Assembly (NCBI GenBank): GCA_028705775.1
Contig: JAQWCW010000001.1
Span: 186,001 to 250,000 of the forward strand
Length of the DNA stretch: 64,000 nt
Direction of reading: 5' to 3'
DNA from: Eubacteriales bacterium
GTDB lineage: Bacteria > Bacillota > Clostridia > Christensenellales > Aristaeellaceae
The position numbers and the translations under genes were made by a program. A model generated the notes under the pieces. That model saw only the letters and a list, made by a program, of their open reading frames with translations. It made no database searches and was not told where the DNA came from. Shown piece by piece: positions 1-9,000 of the stretch (the first letter of the stretch is position 1; the number at the start of each line of letters is the position of its first letter).

Positions 1-594
1 GATATGACGAAAATGCTTACCGAGCATATGAAAACGCACGGCTGGTTTGAGGGCGGCTATACGCGCTCCGCGCCGCTCAAGTATATTACGGGCGCAGTGC
101 TTTTGCTGGCAAGCGCGCTGTATATTACGCTCACTGCCGTAAGCGAGAATATGATTGCGCTACTGCCTTTCCTGCCCTGCTTATTCCTCGGAATCTACAC
201 CTTCTTTATGAGAAAGCGCACGCCGGAGGGCAGCGCTGAGCTGGTCAAGTGGCTTGGGCTGAAGGAATGGCTCGGCCGCAACGCCGCGCAGGAGGATGAC
301 AGCGCTGTAAAGCCGGCGGACTGGGAGCGTATGCTCGTTTATGCCGGAGTGCTTCTGGACAATCAGGACGACGTGGCAAAGCGCGCCGGAAACGCGCTAA
401 AGACGTTTGCCGCAAGCGGCTATTACGGCTACAACGATTATGCCCTGCTCTATCTCATAACCCGCCCGGGCGGAACGCGCTGCTACTCCGGAATCAATAA
501 GGCTGTTTCGGCTGCTGTTTCCTCATCGTCCGGCAGCTCCGTCTCGCACTCCGGCGGTTATGGCGGCGGCGGTGGCGGCGGCGGAACGTTCTGA
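1..594 (+). CDS. C-terminal part of a DUF2207-family membrane protein (5' truncated by window)
   Basis: The frame is open from base 1, so the gene begins upstream; an ATG at 4 is probably internal. About 197 residues are visible. There are two adjacent hydrophobic segments (about residues 27-47 and 49-68), then a cytoplasmic-type domain, and the protein ends in a Ser/Gly tail (SGGYGGGGGGGGTF). This organisation, a membrane pair, a soluble segment and a terminal glycine-rich tail, is typical of DUF2207/YciQ-like predicted membrane proteins. Their function is unknown. A terminator-like hairpin follows at 727. I am fairly sure of the family and cannot say more about the role. Confidence 0.7.
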   Translation, partial: DMTKMLTEHMKTHGWFEGGYTRSAPLKYITGAVLLLASALYITLTAVSENMIALLPFLPCLFLGIYTFFMRKRTPEGSAELVKWLGLKEWLGRNAAQEDDSAVKPADWERMLVYAGVLLDNQDDVAKRAGNALKTFAASGYYGYNDYALLYLITRPGGTRCYSGINKAVSAAVSSSSGSSVSHSGGYGGGGGGGGTF

Positions 595-726
595 ACAACT
601 GAAATCGGGGAAGCTACGACTGCGGCATTGATTTGCAAGAAAATTGCCGCGCGGCGGGGAATACCGGATAAACGGCGAGCCTGCGCGGCGGGGAACGCCG
701 AATCGTAAGCTTACTATAAACACATC

Positions 727-766
727 GGGCTGTTGCGGAAGCGATTATTCTGCAATAGCCCTTTTG
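727..766 (+). terminator. Rho-independent terminator after the DUF2207 gene
   Basis: The stem pairs GGGCTGTTGC (727-736) with GCAATAGCCC (752-761), allowing one G-U pair, and a CTTTTGTCTT tail follows. It lies 132 bases past the stop. Between the stop and the hairpin only a short direct repeat is visible: gcgcggcggggaa at 649-661 and again at 683-695. From 767 to 949 I see nothing else that can be supported. Confidence 0.7.
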
Positions 767-949
767 TCTTGCGCTCCTTGGCTGCATGGTTTATTAAGCT
801 GCTTTGCGCCGCTTGGTTTTCGCAGGATGTGACTGCCTGCGCTTAATTCCGGAGCAAGCGCGAGCTTTTCAGGCAGGGGCGGCTATACATAAAGCTGCTT
901 CGGACGCCTGAGCTTTGCATGAACCAAAGCAGTGAATCGCCAACAGCAT

Positions 950-1000
950 ACAGGGGCTGCCACGGCAACAATCGTCTGCGGCAGCCCCTGTTTGTTTTTA
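950..1000. terminator. Strong hairpin between converging transcripts, probable terminator
   Basis: A perfect 12-bp stem pairs ACAGGGGCTGCC (950-961) with GGCAGCCCCTGT (980-991). A T-rich tract (TTTGTTTTTA) follows on the plus strand. It sits 34 bases beyond the end of the minus-strand polysaccharide operon, which it could also stop, although the T-tract is poor in that direction. Confidence 0.6.
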
Positions 1001-1033
1001 CTGTTTCAGCCCTTTTCGGGGCTGATGCCTGCG

Positions 1034-2644
1034 TTAATAGCTGAACTCCAGCTTGTTCGGCGTTATGTCCACGATAACCAGCTCCGGCTGATTATTTATG
1101 CGCGGCACAGAGCTTGAATCGCCCATTCCGCGGCTGATAATCAGAGGGTACGAGCCGGGATAGGTCATGCCCTCGGTCAAATCGGGAAGCAGCCCCTGGT
1201 CGGCGGAAATCAGCGCGCCCGCGAAGGGGAGACGGATTATGCCGCCGTGCTCATGCCCTGCAAGCGCGAGGTCGGCGTCCGCGTACTCCACATATCCCAT
1301 AAAGTTGATGGGATAGTGCGTGAGCAGAAGCTTGAAGCCCTTGTGCGCCGTGAAATCCTCCATGAAATCGGGAGCGTACCGCTTGATTCCGTCTGCGTGT
1401 TCGGAAAGCCCGCCGATGGACAGAAGGTTTCCCTTCACGGTTACGTCAACCGTTGAGTTGTTCAGCAGCACTGCGCCCGTTCCGCTTATTCTCGTCAGTA
1501 TTTCCCTGTGACCGTTCAGATACTCGCTTATTTCATGATTGCCAAGCGCGAAGTAGACGGGCGCTATATCGACCATGCTTTCCAAAAGCTCGTACATCGG
1601 CTCGTAGGTGTTTGAGCCGTAGAGGAACATATCCCCGACGACGGTTATAAAGTCCGGCTCAAGCTCCTTGAGAGACGCAAGAAGCTCCGAATTGTCCTTC
1701 CCGTACTCCTTGAGGTGAAGGTCGGTTATGAGAACGGTTCTTACGCGCTCGGATATTTTATCGCTCTGGACGACATAGAAGCTCTCCGAATATGTGTCGT
1801 TATCGAGCATAACCTTGTCGAACTCGGTGTAAACTCCAAAGCACGCCGCCATAATCAGCACTATCATGACTGCCCAGTTAACAAGCTTTATCATTCTGCC
1901 CCCGTGCTTCTCCGTGTCCGTATCCTTCTGCTTTTTTGCGTCCGCTTTGGGTTTTGCTTTTTCGGCTTCCGCTTTTCTTTCGGCTTCCGGAACGGACGCC
2001 TCTGTTTTTTCAGCGTTTTCGGCGCTTGCTGTTTTTTCGACTTCGGGCTTTTCTTCGCTTTCGGCAGGAGCGCTTATCGCTTCGGCGGCTTCTGTTTTCT
2101 CGGTTGCTTCCGACTTTTCGGCATTCTCTGCTTTTTCGGCTTCTGCCTTATCATCCGCAGCTTTAGCAATGTCGGCAGCTTCCGCGCTATCGATAGCTTT
2201 TGCGGCTTCTGTGCGTTCAGCGCTTTCAGCTTTGAGGGCTTTTGTGTTGCCGCTTTCCGGCTTTTCTTCGCTTTCGGCAGGAGCGCTTATCGCTTCGGCG
2301 GCTTCTGTTTTCTCGGTTGCTTCCGACTTTTCGGCATTCTCTGCTTTTTCGGCTTCTGCCTTATCATCCGCAGCTTTAGCAATGTCGGCAGCTTCCGCCG
2401 CATTTTCCGCGCTCTTGCTTACAACGCTTTCGGCGTTTGCCGCTTCGGCTTTATTCGGGTTATTCGCGCTTTTCGCGTCCGCCTTTTCCTTGGCGGCTTG
2501 CACTGAAGCGTTAAGCTTTTTTTCTTCCGCTTCTGTTTCCTGATTGAAAATGCCGTCGGCTTCCAGCCGCTTTTCGGCGCCTGAGGTCTTTTTCTTCCAA
2601 AGAAGCTTCACGTTGTTATCCCTTGCGCGCTTTGCGTTTTTCAT
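1034..2644 (-). CDS. Membrane-anchored calcineurin-like metallophosphoesterase with a repetitive Ala/Glu/Lys N-terminus
   Basis: 536 residues. Residues 1-250 are a low-complexity stretch rich in Ala, Glu and Lys, likely helical or coiled. One transmembrane segment follows (about 254-274), then a metallophosphoesterase domain with the expected metal ligands: DLH, GD, GNHE, a His in LLTHYP and GHEHGG. The domain resembles YkuE-type membrane phosphodiesterases, which act on phospholipids or polyprenyl-linked phosphates; the substrate here is unknown. The start overlaps the upstream stop by 4 bases (ATGA), so it is the last gene of the polysaccharide operon. The N-terminus contains an exact 140-bp duplication, listed separately. 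With one membrane pass the enzyme and the repeat lie on opposite sides; that topology is inferred. Confidence 0.75.
   Translation of the reverse strand: MKNAKRARDNNVKLLWKKKTSGAEKRLEADGIFNQETEAEEKKLNASVQAAKEKADAKSANNPNKAEAANAESVVSKSAENAAEAADIAKAADDKAEAEKAENAEKSEATEKTEAAEAISAPAESEEKPESGNTKALKAESAERTEAAKAIDSAEAADIAKAADDKAEAEKAENAEKSEATEKTEAAEAISAPAESEEKPEVEKTASAENAEKTEASVPEAERKAEAEKAKPKADAKKQKDTDTEKHGGRMIKLVNWAVMIVLIMAACFGVYTEFDKVMLDNDTYSESFYVVQSDKISERVRTVLITDLHLKEYGKDNSELLASLKELEPDFITVVGDMFLYGSNTYEPMYELLESMVDIAPVYFALGNHEISEYLNGHREILTRISGTGAVLLNNSTVDVTVKGNLLSIGGLSEHADGIKRYAPDFMEDFTAHKGFKLLLTHYPINFMGYVEYADADLALAGHEHGGIIRLPFAGALISADQGLLPDLTEGMTYPGSYPLIISRGMGDSSSVPRINNQPELVIVDITPNKLEFSY
2046..2398 (-). 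repeat. Perfect 140-bp direct repeat inside the phosphoesterase gene
   Basis: Bases 2046-2185 and 2259-2398 read as identical, at an offset of 213 bases (71 codons), so the reading frame is kept. The repeat encodes an Ala/Glu-rich unit including EAADIAKAADDKAEAEKAEN. Identity at synonymous positions indicates a recent duplication or ongoing gene conversion. Confidence 0.9.
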
Positions 2645-4449
2645 TTCTTGCCACCATCCTTTGCGAACAGGCGGCTCATTGTATGTTTAAGCAGCTCGCG
2701 GATATTGTAAATCCCCTCGCGCTCGCTTTCGCACATTGCGCTGCGGATTTCAATCGGGGTTTCCGGATATTTCGCGTTGTAGTTGGCAATCGTTTTTGTG
2801 AGCGAGGTCATGAAGCTCTGCGCCTTCTGATACTTGCATTGCTCGAACAGCCCGATGAAGCTTACGCCGCCGTTATTGCCGACAAAGCCGTAATCCTTTG
2901 AGCAATGCGTCATGATGATTCCGAAATTCTTCAGCATTATATCGCCCTGCCGCCTGCCGCTCTGGTCGTTTATGCGCTCGAGATTGAGCAGCTGGATTGC
3001 GATTACAACCATATCGTTTCCGAGCGGCTTCTGGCTGAGCCTGTCGATTTCGTTGTCGCAGCTTGTTCGGTTGGGCAGTCCCGTCTTTTGGTCGACATAT
3101 ATGTGCTGCTTTGCAATCTCGCTCACGCGCCCCAAGATTACCGAGCTGCAGCAGCCAACGACGATGAACAGCACGAGCGCGATGATTATGTACATCTGCG
3201 TGTTCATGCCCTCGCTGACGCTGATTGTGGACTGCGTTGTTATATTCTGCACGGAATTGTACTCGTTGAATTCCGAAATCATCGTTTTGAGCGTTTCATA
3301 AAGCTCGTTGCTCTTTTCGGTTACGTCGCTCAGAATTTTGTCAACCTCGCGCTGCATTTCTACCGTGTTGAGGTTAACGCTGCTCTCCGTGCTGAATACG
3401 TCTATAACGTGCTTGCAGTATTTGATTTCCTCGTCGCAAAGCCCGAGCTGCACGTTGAACTCAACATAATCGTTCATCAGCGCGTCGTAGGTCGTCTGCT
3501 TGGAGGAATGCGTTCCGGAAACGAAGGTCATGACCGAGTTGGTGTTGCCTTCCTCGTCAAGCCCGTCGTAGTTATACGTTTGCTGACCCTGCGTACTTTT
3601 TTCCGTATAGCTTTCTATAATCGGCTCAAGCCCCGCAAGCTTATCCGAGTAAACCTGCCTGTCTATTTGCGCCTTTTCAAGCCTGTGCTGATATTCTTTC
3701 GTAAGCGTTTCCGCGTCGCGGGTAACTCGCCCGTCCATTATCAGCGCGTAGAGCTTGTCGATATTCAGGTCGCGCAATTCCATATACAAATCGAGTATAT
3801 TGCCGAAGCTGTAGCCGACAGTCGAGCAATAGAAATTCGGGTAGGCGTCCCTGCGCTGATACAGATAATCTATAATATCGCTCAGCCCCGAATCGACCAG
3901 CTCAACGCTCTCAAGATAATCGAACGCGCCGTTCGTCGTGTTGTTCACGTTGTCCGGCGTTATCGTCAAATCAACGTATTTTTCGCCGTAATACTGGATA
4001 TAGGTGCGGATTACGGATTCAAGCACGCGCCGCGCGTACTCCTCGCTGAAGCTTGCGCCGACGGTGAAATCAATCATGTACTTTGTCGGGAAATACGAGT
4101 ATTCCTCGCCGCGCTCAAGCAGCGCGGTTTTGCGCGTTTCCTCGTCGTCCGGAATTATTTCCGTTATGGAAAAGCGGCTTCTGATGAAGTCTATGCTCTG
4201 CTTTATTCCCAGCTCGTTTATCGCGCCGGAAATAACGTTTGAGGCGGTTATCTGGTTTACGTCAATCCTCTCGCCGCTCGGCGTAAGCCCGCTTGACGCG
4301 CCGCTGTTGGTATAGGAAATTATGACGCTTGCGTTGTACGTCTGCTTGTTGCCGATATACCTGCTGAAAAGGAAGCAGCCGGCAAGACTCAGGATTATTA
4401 TAGGAATGTACCATTTGCGGATGTACGATAGAATTTTGAAATCCGTCAT
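2641..4449 (-). CDS. Wzz-like polysaccharide chain-length protein fused to a degenerate GGDEF domain
   Basis: 602 residues. A transmembrane segment near residues 13-30 is followed by a large extracytoplasmic region with helical stretches, and a second transmembrane segment at about 420-442. This is the Wzz/co-polymerase topology. After the second membrane pass comes a cytoplasmic domain with diguanylate-cyclase features (DQKTGLPNR, then NLERINDQSGRRQGD). The active-site loop reads G527-G-V-S-F instead of GG(D/E)EF, so cyclase activity is unlikely; it may bind a nucleotide or a partner. The ribosome site AAAGGAGG is 8 bases from the ATG. The gene lies directly downstream of a second Wzz-like gene in a polysaccharide operon. 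The GGDEF assignment is likely; the regulatory role is inference. Confidence 0.7.
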   Translation of the reverse strand: MTDFKILSYIRKWYIPIIILSLAGCFLFSRYIGNKQTYNASVIISYTNSGASSGLTPSGERIDVNQITASNVISGAINELGIKQSIDFIRSRFSITEIIPDDEETRKTALLERGEEYSYFPTKYMIDFTVGASFSEEYARRVLESVIRTYIQYYGEKYVDLTITPDNVNNTTNGAFDYLESVELVDSGLSDIIDYLYQRRDAYPNFYCSTVGYSFGNILDLYMELRDLNIDKLYALIMDGRVTRDAETLTKEYQHRLEKAQIDRQVYSDKLAGLEPIIESYTEKSTQGQQTYNYDGLDEEGNTNSVMTFVSGTHSSKQTTYDALMNDYVEFNVQLGLCDEEIKYCKHVIDVFSTESSVNLNTVEMQREVDKILSDVTEKSNELYETLKTMISEFNEYNSVQNITTQSTISVSEGMNTQMYIIIALVLFIVVGCCSSVILGRVSEIAKQHIYVDQKTGLPNRTSCDNEIDRLSQKPLGNDMVVIAIQLLNLERINDQSGRRQGDIMLKNFGIIMTHCSKDYGFVGNNGGVSFIGLFEQCKYQKAQSFMTSLTKTIANYNAKYPETPIEIRSAMCESEREGIYNIRELLKHTMSRLFAKDGGKK

Positions 4450-4489
4450 TGCCGTCGCCTCCTTTCTTTAGCGCTTTCGGGTTGGTTTG

Positions 4490-5821
4490 TTATGCCCGCA
4501 AATCCTTTGACAGGCGCGCGTCCCGCGTTTTCCTGCCTATCGACTCAAGCACGGAGATTATATAGGTGAGAAGCAGGAAAACGATAACGAACAGGATTGC
4601 GCCTGTCTGCACCGAGTAGTTTTCGGAGTCCGTATACCGCGCGGGGCGGAAGGACAGCGCGCCGTAGAGCGTGTACCTTATGTAATCGTCGTCCGTCTTT
4701 ATGGTTGAGTCGATTATGCCGCTCAGGATTCCGTTCATGTTCTTTATCATCGTGTCCGCCGTCATTCTGCGCGACGCAAGGGCGGCAAGGGACTTCTGCG
4801 CGTCGCCCAGCTGCGACAGGATGTGCTGATTGGTGAGCAGCGATTTGTTCACGTCCTGCGCGTAGCTCATGTAGCTTTCCGCATCCTCCGCCATGTAGTC
4901 CATTCCGATTTTAGTCTTGGACATATAGAACGCGCTGGAGGTATCGTAGGTCGGTATCATGACTATCGCGGTCTGCTTCGTATCGTATATATCAATCGCG
5001 TTCATCCTGACGGTGTACTGGAGGTAGGATTTGTTATAATCATTGCTCAGAATGAACTGCTTGTAGCCAAGCTCGGCGGTATACAGCTCGTAGTTTTTCG
5101 TAAGCCCGTTTTCGGTTATGAACGCCCTGTATTTTTCAAGCAGCACGCTTTGCAGATTGTCAAGCTGCGCGATAAGCGCGGCGAAGGTTTCGTTCGTCGT
5201 TTCAGAGCGGAAGGTGCCGTTCTCGCGGTTTCTGCGCGTCAGAAAATCGTTGACCAATGATATTCTTGTTGCAATCAGCTGCGTTATCTGCGGATAATCG
5301 TAGCTTTCCGTATCGGGCAGACGGTAGCCCGAGAGCATATCGTTTGTTACAAAGCTCTGCTCAAACTTGCTTGAGTACGCCTTGCATACCATCATAAGCA
5401 GATTGTCGGCGTTTATGTGACTCAGTTTCTTGTCAAGATACAGGGTGATTACATACTCCGTTCCGATATACTCCTCGTAAACGGAGCGGGTGTAGCGCGG
5501 GCTGACGCTGAGGGAGTCCATAAGCTCAAGCGGCGAAAGCTCGTCCTCAAGCCCCGCAAGCCTGATTGCTTCCGCGGCTATATCCTCGTTTATAATGTCA
5601 TACATATTAAAGCGCGTTCCGTTGGGGTAAAGCCCCTTCGACGCCTTTTCATAGTTGAGGGCAAGGTACGCGGTGGCGCTGTCCTCAACCGTCGCGTATG
5701 TGTGCAGGCAGAAAAACGCCATCGCCAGAAGGGCGATAAGCAGCTTGAACCAAAAGCGCTTTTTAATGTGCAAAAGTGCTTTTTCAAATATGTTCAGTTT
5801 TTTTGCCCGCTTTTCGCTCAT
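4490..5821 (-). CDS. Wzz-like chain-length determinant / polysaccharide co-polymerase
   Basis: 443 residues with a transmembrane segment near the N-terminus (about 22-44), a long extracytoplasmic region and a second transmembrane segment near the C-terminus (about 403-425), ending in a short basic cytoplasmic tail. No tyrosine-kinase domain or Tyr-rich tail is present. The start of the extracytoplasmic part (an Asn-Tyr-Glu strand, then LYPNGTRFNMYDI) parallels the next gene (GLTPSGERIDVNQI), which suggests the two are paralogues acting together. It sits 9 bases after the glycosyltransferase gene. Assignment to the Wzz class is from topology and context; sequence motifs are weak. Confidence 0.6.
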   Translation of the reverse strand: MSEKRAKKLNIFEKALLHIKKRFWFKLLIALLAMAFFCLHTYATVEDSATAYLALNYEKASKGLYPNGTRFNMYDIINEDIAAEAIRLAGLEDELSPLELMDSLSVSPRYTRSVYEEYIGTEYVITLYLDKKLSHINADNLLMMVCKAYSSKFEQSFVTNDMLSGYRLPDTESYDYPQITQLIATRISLVNDFLTRRNRENGTFRSETTNETFAALIAQLDNLQSVLLEKYRAFITENGLTKNYELYTAELGYKQFILSNDYNKSYLQYTVRMNAIDIYDTKQTAIVMIPTYDTSSAFYMSKTKIGMDYMAEDAESYMSYAQDVNKSLLTNQHILSQLGDAQKSLAALASRRMTADTMIKNMNGILSGIIDSTIKTDDDYIRYTLYGALSFRPARYTDSENYSVQTGAILFVIVFLLLTYIISVLESIGRKTRDARLSKDLRA

Positions 5822-5830
5822 TTACGCGTT

Positions 5831-6949
5831 TTACCTTTCGGCTTTCGCAATTGACAGGTAAAGCTCCTGCAGCTTCAGCGCTTCCGTGCCGATATCGTAT
5901 CCGGCATTCTTCATTATACAACCTCCGGCGCTCCTAATGTTGTTTTTGCCATATAATAACATGATTTCTTGCGCCCAGCGCTCATTTGTCTCGGAAAGAG
6001 GCAGAAACGCGGTGTTTTCCGCAGAGGCTGCCTCGTCGGGAACTCCTGATGAAAACAGGCAGGGCAGACCGTTTGCCTGCGCCTCGATTCCCGTTACGGG
6101 AAGCCCCTCGAAAAGCGAGGGAAGCACGAAAACGTCCATCGCCTGATAATACCTGTGCGTATCCGGAACGCTGCCGGTAAAGACTACGCTTTCCGAAAGC
6201 GACAGCTCCGATACGCGCTTTTTAACGTCCTGCGCAAGCTCGCCCTCGCCGACGAGCAGCAGGACGGCGTTCCGCCTCAGCTTTTGTATTTCCGGAAGCA
6301 TTTCCACAAGGCGCGTCTGATTCTTTTCGGAGCTGAAGCGCCCTATATGCCCAATGACGAATTTATCCGAAAGACCGAGCTGCGAGCGCATTTCCGCGCG
6401 CGTTTCTTCTGAAAAGGCGAATTTGCCTAAATCAATTGCGTTGTGGATTGTCAGGTAGTCGCCGAAGTCCGCAACCCTGCTGCCGAAGAAGAAGCGCGCC
6501 GCCTCTTTGCTGCACGCAAGGCGCATTGTGGAGTTTTTCGGTATAAGGCGCTTGCAGAAAAGCTTGTAAAGATACTTGAAATCGCGCTTGATATTCGTGC
6601 TGTGCGCATGGAAAAGGCGGTTTGGCATTCCGCATTTTCTTGCCGCGACAAGCGCGAACGCGCCGAAGGATTCGTTGTGAACGTGCAGTATTCTGATGTC
6701 CCTGTCCTCGCTCAGAATCCTGCGCATATAGTCCATATACTTGCCGATATTCTGCGGCATGAAGCCGGGCGAGCGGTAGATATGCCCGCCGAGCGCCTTT
6801 ATTTCCTCCTCGTAATCGCCGATTTTCGGCTTGTTTGCGAGGAAGTCGAACTGGATTTTCGTCCTGTCGATATTGCGGTAATAGTTCATCAGCATCGTTT
6901 CTATTCCCGCCCTGTCCATATTGCTCACGCTGTGCAGTATCCTAATCAT
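5831..6949 (-). CDS. GT4-family glycosyltransferase of the polysaccharide operon
   Basis: 372 residues, GT-B fold. The N-terminus MIRILHSVSNMDRAGIETML matches EpsF-like retaining glycosyltransferases of exopolysaccharide clusters. The C-terminal nucleotide-sugar domain shows GHIGRFSSEKNQ and the E-x7-E region LPSLFEGLPVTGIEAQANG. A good ribosome site (TAGGAGG) precedes the ATG. It probably transfers a sugar to the lipid-linked repeat unit at the inner face of the membrane. The donor sugar cannot be read from the sequence. Confidence 0.85.
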   Translation of the reverse strand: MIRILHSVSNMDRAGIETMLMNYYRNIDRTKIQFDFLANKPKIGDYEEEIKALGGHIYRSPGFMPQNIGKYMDYMRRILSEDRDIRILHVHNESFGAFALVAARKCGMPNRLFHAHSTNIKRDFKYLYKLFCKRLIPKNSTMRLACSKEAARFFFGSRVADFGDYLTIHNAIDLGKFAFSEETRAEMRSQLGLSDKFVIGHIGRFSSEKNQTRLVEMLPEIQKLRRNAVLLLVGEGELAQDVKKRVSELSLSESVVFTGSVPDTHRYYQAMDVFVLPSLFEGLPVTGIEAQANGLPCLFSSGVPDEAASAENTAFLPLSETNERWAQEIMLLYGKNNIRSAGGCIMKNAGYDIGTEALKLQELYLSIAKAER

Positions 6950-6958
6950 TGCTGCCTC

Positions 6959-8407
6959 CTATACAAGACTGTCATCGCCGGCAAAATCCCTCAGCTCGTC
7001 CGGAGTGATGAAGCCCCGCTCCTTTTGCTCCTTCTCAAGCTCCACCTTGACCTCGTCGCTGAACGCGTAGCTTATCATAAGCATTCTTATTGCCATGCTC
7101 ATCCAGAAATAGTAAAGGGTGTTATCCGTCATATACGTTATGATTGTATAAAGATTTATTGCCAGAACGAGCCGCCCCGCCTTTTCGCCGAAGTCCCGCA
7201 TATACCAGCGGATTTGGTATACATAGTTGAAAAGCGCCCATGCCCAGAAGCCCCAGAAGCCAAGCTCGATAAACTGCTTCAGAATATCGTTGTGAATCGC
7301 CATTACGCCAATCAGCTTTTCGCCGGAGCGAATCATGCTCTGCAATAGCGCTACCGTGTATTCAAAGCCCTGCCCCATGAACATCGGGCTGATTTCGTAG
7401 TAGTTCGACATATAGTTGTAGATTATATCTCTGCCCAGCACGTCGATGTTCAGCTGCGCGCAAAGCTCGATGAACATTCCGCTCTTGATGAAAATTACGT
7501 AGAAAAAGCAGAACAGCGCAAGCATTATCGAAACCGTGTAAACCGTCCTGATTCTTGTTTTGAGCCTGCGCTTTTCCAGAACAACCCACATTACAAGGCT
7601 CATCGCAAAGCCCGCAAAGGCGATTCGCTTGAAGCCCAGAAGGAAGAAAAAGCCCGAAATAAGTATCCACTTGAAGGTGCCCTTGCGCTTTCTCTCGATG
7701 AAGATGAAATAGAGCATGAACAAGCCCATTGTGAAGGTTATGTCCGCTATTTCCATCCTGCGCATGAAGCCGATTGCCTCGCCGCCGGAAATGATTCCGT
7801 TGACGAGGGACTGAATGCTCGCGCCTATTCCGAAGCGCGCCGCCTCGATTGCCGCCATTGTTCCGTTTGCAAGCGCAAGCCCGAAAAACATATACCGCAG
7901 CGCCGCCTGCCTGAACATATACGCGCCCGACAAAACCGCCGCAACGTTGATGAACTGGAAAAGCATTTTCTGCGCGCCGCGCGATACCGCGCTCATGTCC
8001 GCCATGTTGACCGACCACACAAAGAGGGAAATCAGCAGGGTCAGCAGAAGCGGAATTGCGAACAATACGAAAAATGAATAAATCTTAGGCAGCACCTTTG
8101 ACTCGCCGTAAATCATGAAATACAGGATTGCCAGCGCGATGCAGCCGACGGTCATTGCTTTGAGAATTGCGCCGAAGCGGCCGTTAATCTGCACCCAGTC
8201 GCCCATGCCGGCGGCGAATATGAAAAAGACGTACATGATAACGAAGATTTTCGGCGGCTTTCTGAAATACTCGCTTTTCGGGCTTGTCAGCGGCAGCTTT
8301 TCCTCCGGCTCCGGCTTTTTTTCGCGCCCGAAGAAGCGCCGCTTTGGTTTTTCCAAATCAGGCAGCTCGTCTATTGATAACTCGTTTTTGTTAAGCAGCT
8401 TTGCCAC
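6959..8407 (-). CDS. Wzy-like polysaccharide polymerase (O-antigen ligase/polymerase type membrane protein)
   Basis: 482 residues with about ten to twelve hydrophobic segments from residue 55 to 450 and charged ends. It starts at GTG (8407) preceded by GGAG at 8 bases; no ATG is better placed. Length, topology and position between glycosyltransferase, acetyltransferase and Wzz-like genes all fit the polymerase of a Wzx/Wzy-type pathway. Wzy proteins have little sequence identity, so the call rests on topology and context. No Wzx flippase is encoded in the operon; it may be elsewhere. Confidence 0.65.
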   Translation of the reverse strand: MAKLLNKNELSIDELPDLEKPKRRFFGREKKPEPEEKLPLTSPKSEYFRKPPKIFVIMYVFFIFAAGMGDWVQINGRFGAILKAMTVGCIALAILYFMIYGESKVLPKIYSFFVLFAIPLLLTLLISLFVWSVNMADMSAVSRGAQKMLFQFINVAAVLSGAYMFRQAALRYMFFGLALANGTMAAIEAARFGIGASIQSLVNGIISGGEAIGFMRRMEIADITFTMGLFMLYFIFIERKRKGTFKWILISGFFFLLGFKRIAFAGFAMSLVMWVVLEKRRLKTRIRTVYTVSIMLALFCFFYVIFIKSGMFIELCAQLNIDVLGRDIIYNYMSNYYEISPMFMGQGFEYTVALLQSMIRSGEKLIGVMAIHNDILKQFIELGFWGFWAWALFNYVYQIRWYMRDFGEKAGRLVLAINLYTIITYMTDNTLYYFWMSMAIRMLMISYAFSDEVKVELEKEQKERGFITPDELRDFAGDDSLV

Positions 8408-8409
8408 TC

Positions 8410-8982
8410 TCAGCGCTCCGCCCCATCGTCAATCATGCTCCTTGAGCCGTTTCGCGATACCACTTTGGCAGGCACGCCCGCAAGGGTCACGTTTTCCTCA
8501 TCGCAGGATTTGACGACGACCGCTCCTGCGCCGATTGCGACTCCTGAGGCAATGTCGATATCCCCGATTATGCGCGCGCCCGAGCCGATGAAAACCCTGT
8601 CGCCGAGGCGCGGCGCTTTGTCTGAGCCGTTTGTTGCGCCAATCGTGACGCATTCCTGAATCCTGCACCATTTGCCGATTCGCGCATTGCCGTTTACCAC
8701 AATCGTTCCCCTGTGCGCAATCGAAAGCCCCGCGCCGAAGGCGTGAATCGGTATCGAGTAGCCCAAGCGCACCGCGAGGCGGTAAAAGCGCCACGAATAA
8801 TACGCAAGCGGAATATAGCGCAGCTTTCCGCCGCAGTCCGTATAATACTCGCGCTTGCGCAGGAAAATTTCAAATTTCCAGATTTCATCGTTGAACAGCT
8901 TTGGCAGGCGGCGCTTTTCGGGAATATGCAGCGCCTTTTTATCCATTGCGAGGTATTCCCTCAGCTCGTCCTTTGTACGCAT
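8410..8982 (-). CDS. Hexapeptide-repeat O-acetyltransferase (serine acetyltransferase-like)
   Basis: 190 residues from the ATG at 8982, which has GGAGG 7 bases upstream; a TTG two codons earlier is less likely. The second half is a left-handed beta helix of hexapeptide repeats (for example GNARIG, GDRVFIGSGARIIGDIDI, GVAIGAGAVV) with the CysE-type ending LAGVPAKVV. It sits within the polysaccharide operon, two bases before the polymerase gene. It most likely acetylates a sugar of the repeat unit; an actual serine acetyltransferase role is less likely in this setting. Confidence 0.75.
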   Translation of the reverse strand: MRTKDELREYLAMDKKALHIPEKRRLPKLFNDEIWKFEIFLRKREYYTDCGGKLRYIPLAYYSWRFYRLAVRLGYSIPIHAFGAGLSIAHRGTIVVNGNARIGKWCRIQECVTIGATNGSDKAPRLGDRVFIGSGARIIGDIDIASGVAIGAGAVVVKSCDEENVTLAGVPAKVVSRNGSRSMIDDGAER

Positions 8983-9000
8983 AATCAATCCTCCGCTCGC

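Noticed and set aside
1715..2543. Long plus-strand frames rich in Phe, Ser and Ala
   Set aside because: Mirror image of the Ala/Glu/Lys repeats of the phosphoesterase gene; no start signal.
2905..4242. 445-residue plus-strand open frame
   Set aside because: It lies fully opposite the Wzz-GGDEF gene, has no ribosome site, and its composition reflects the reverse of a real coding frame.
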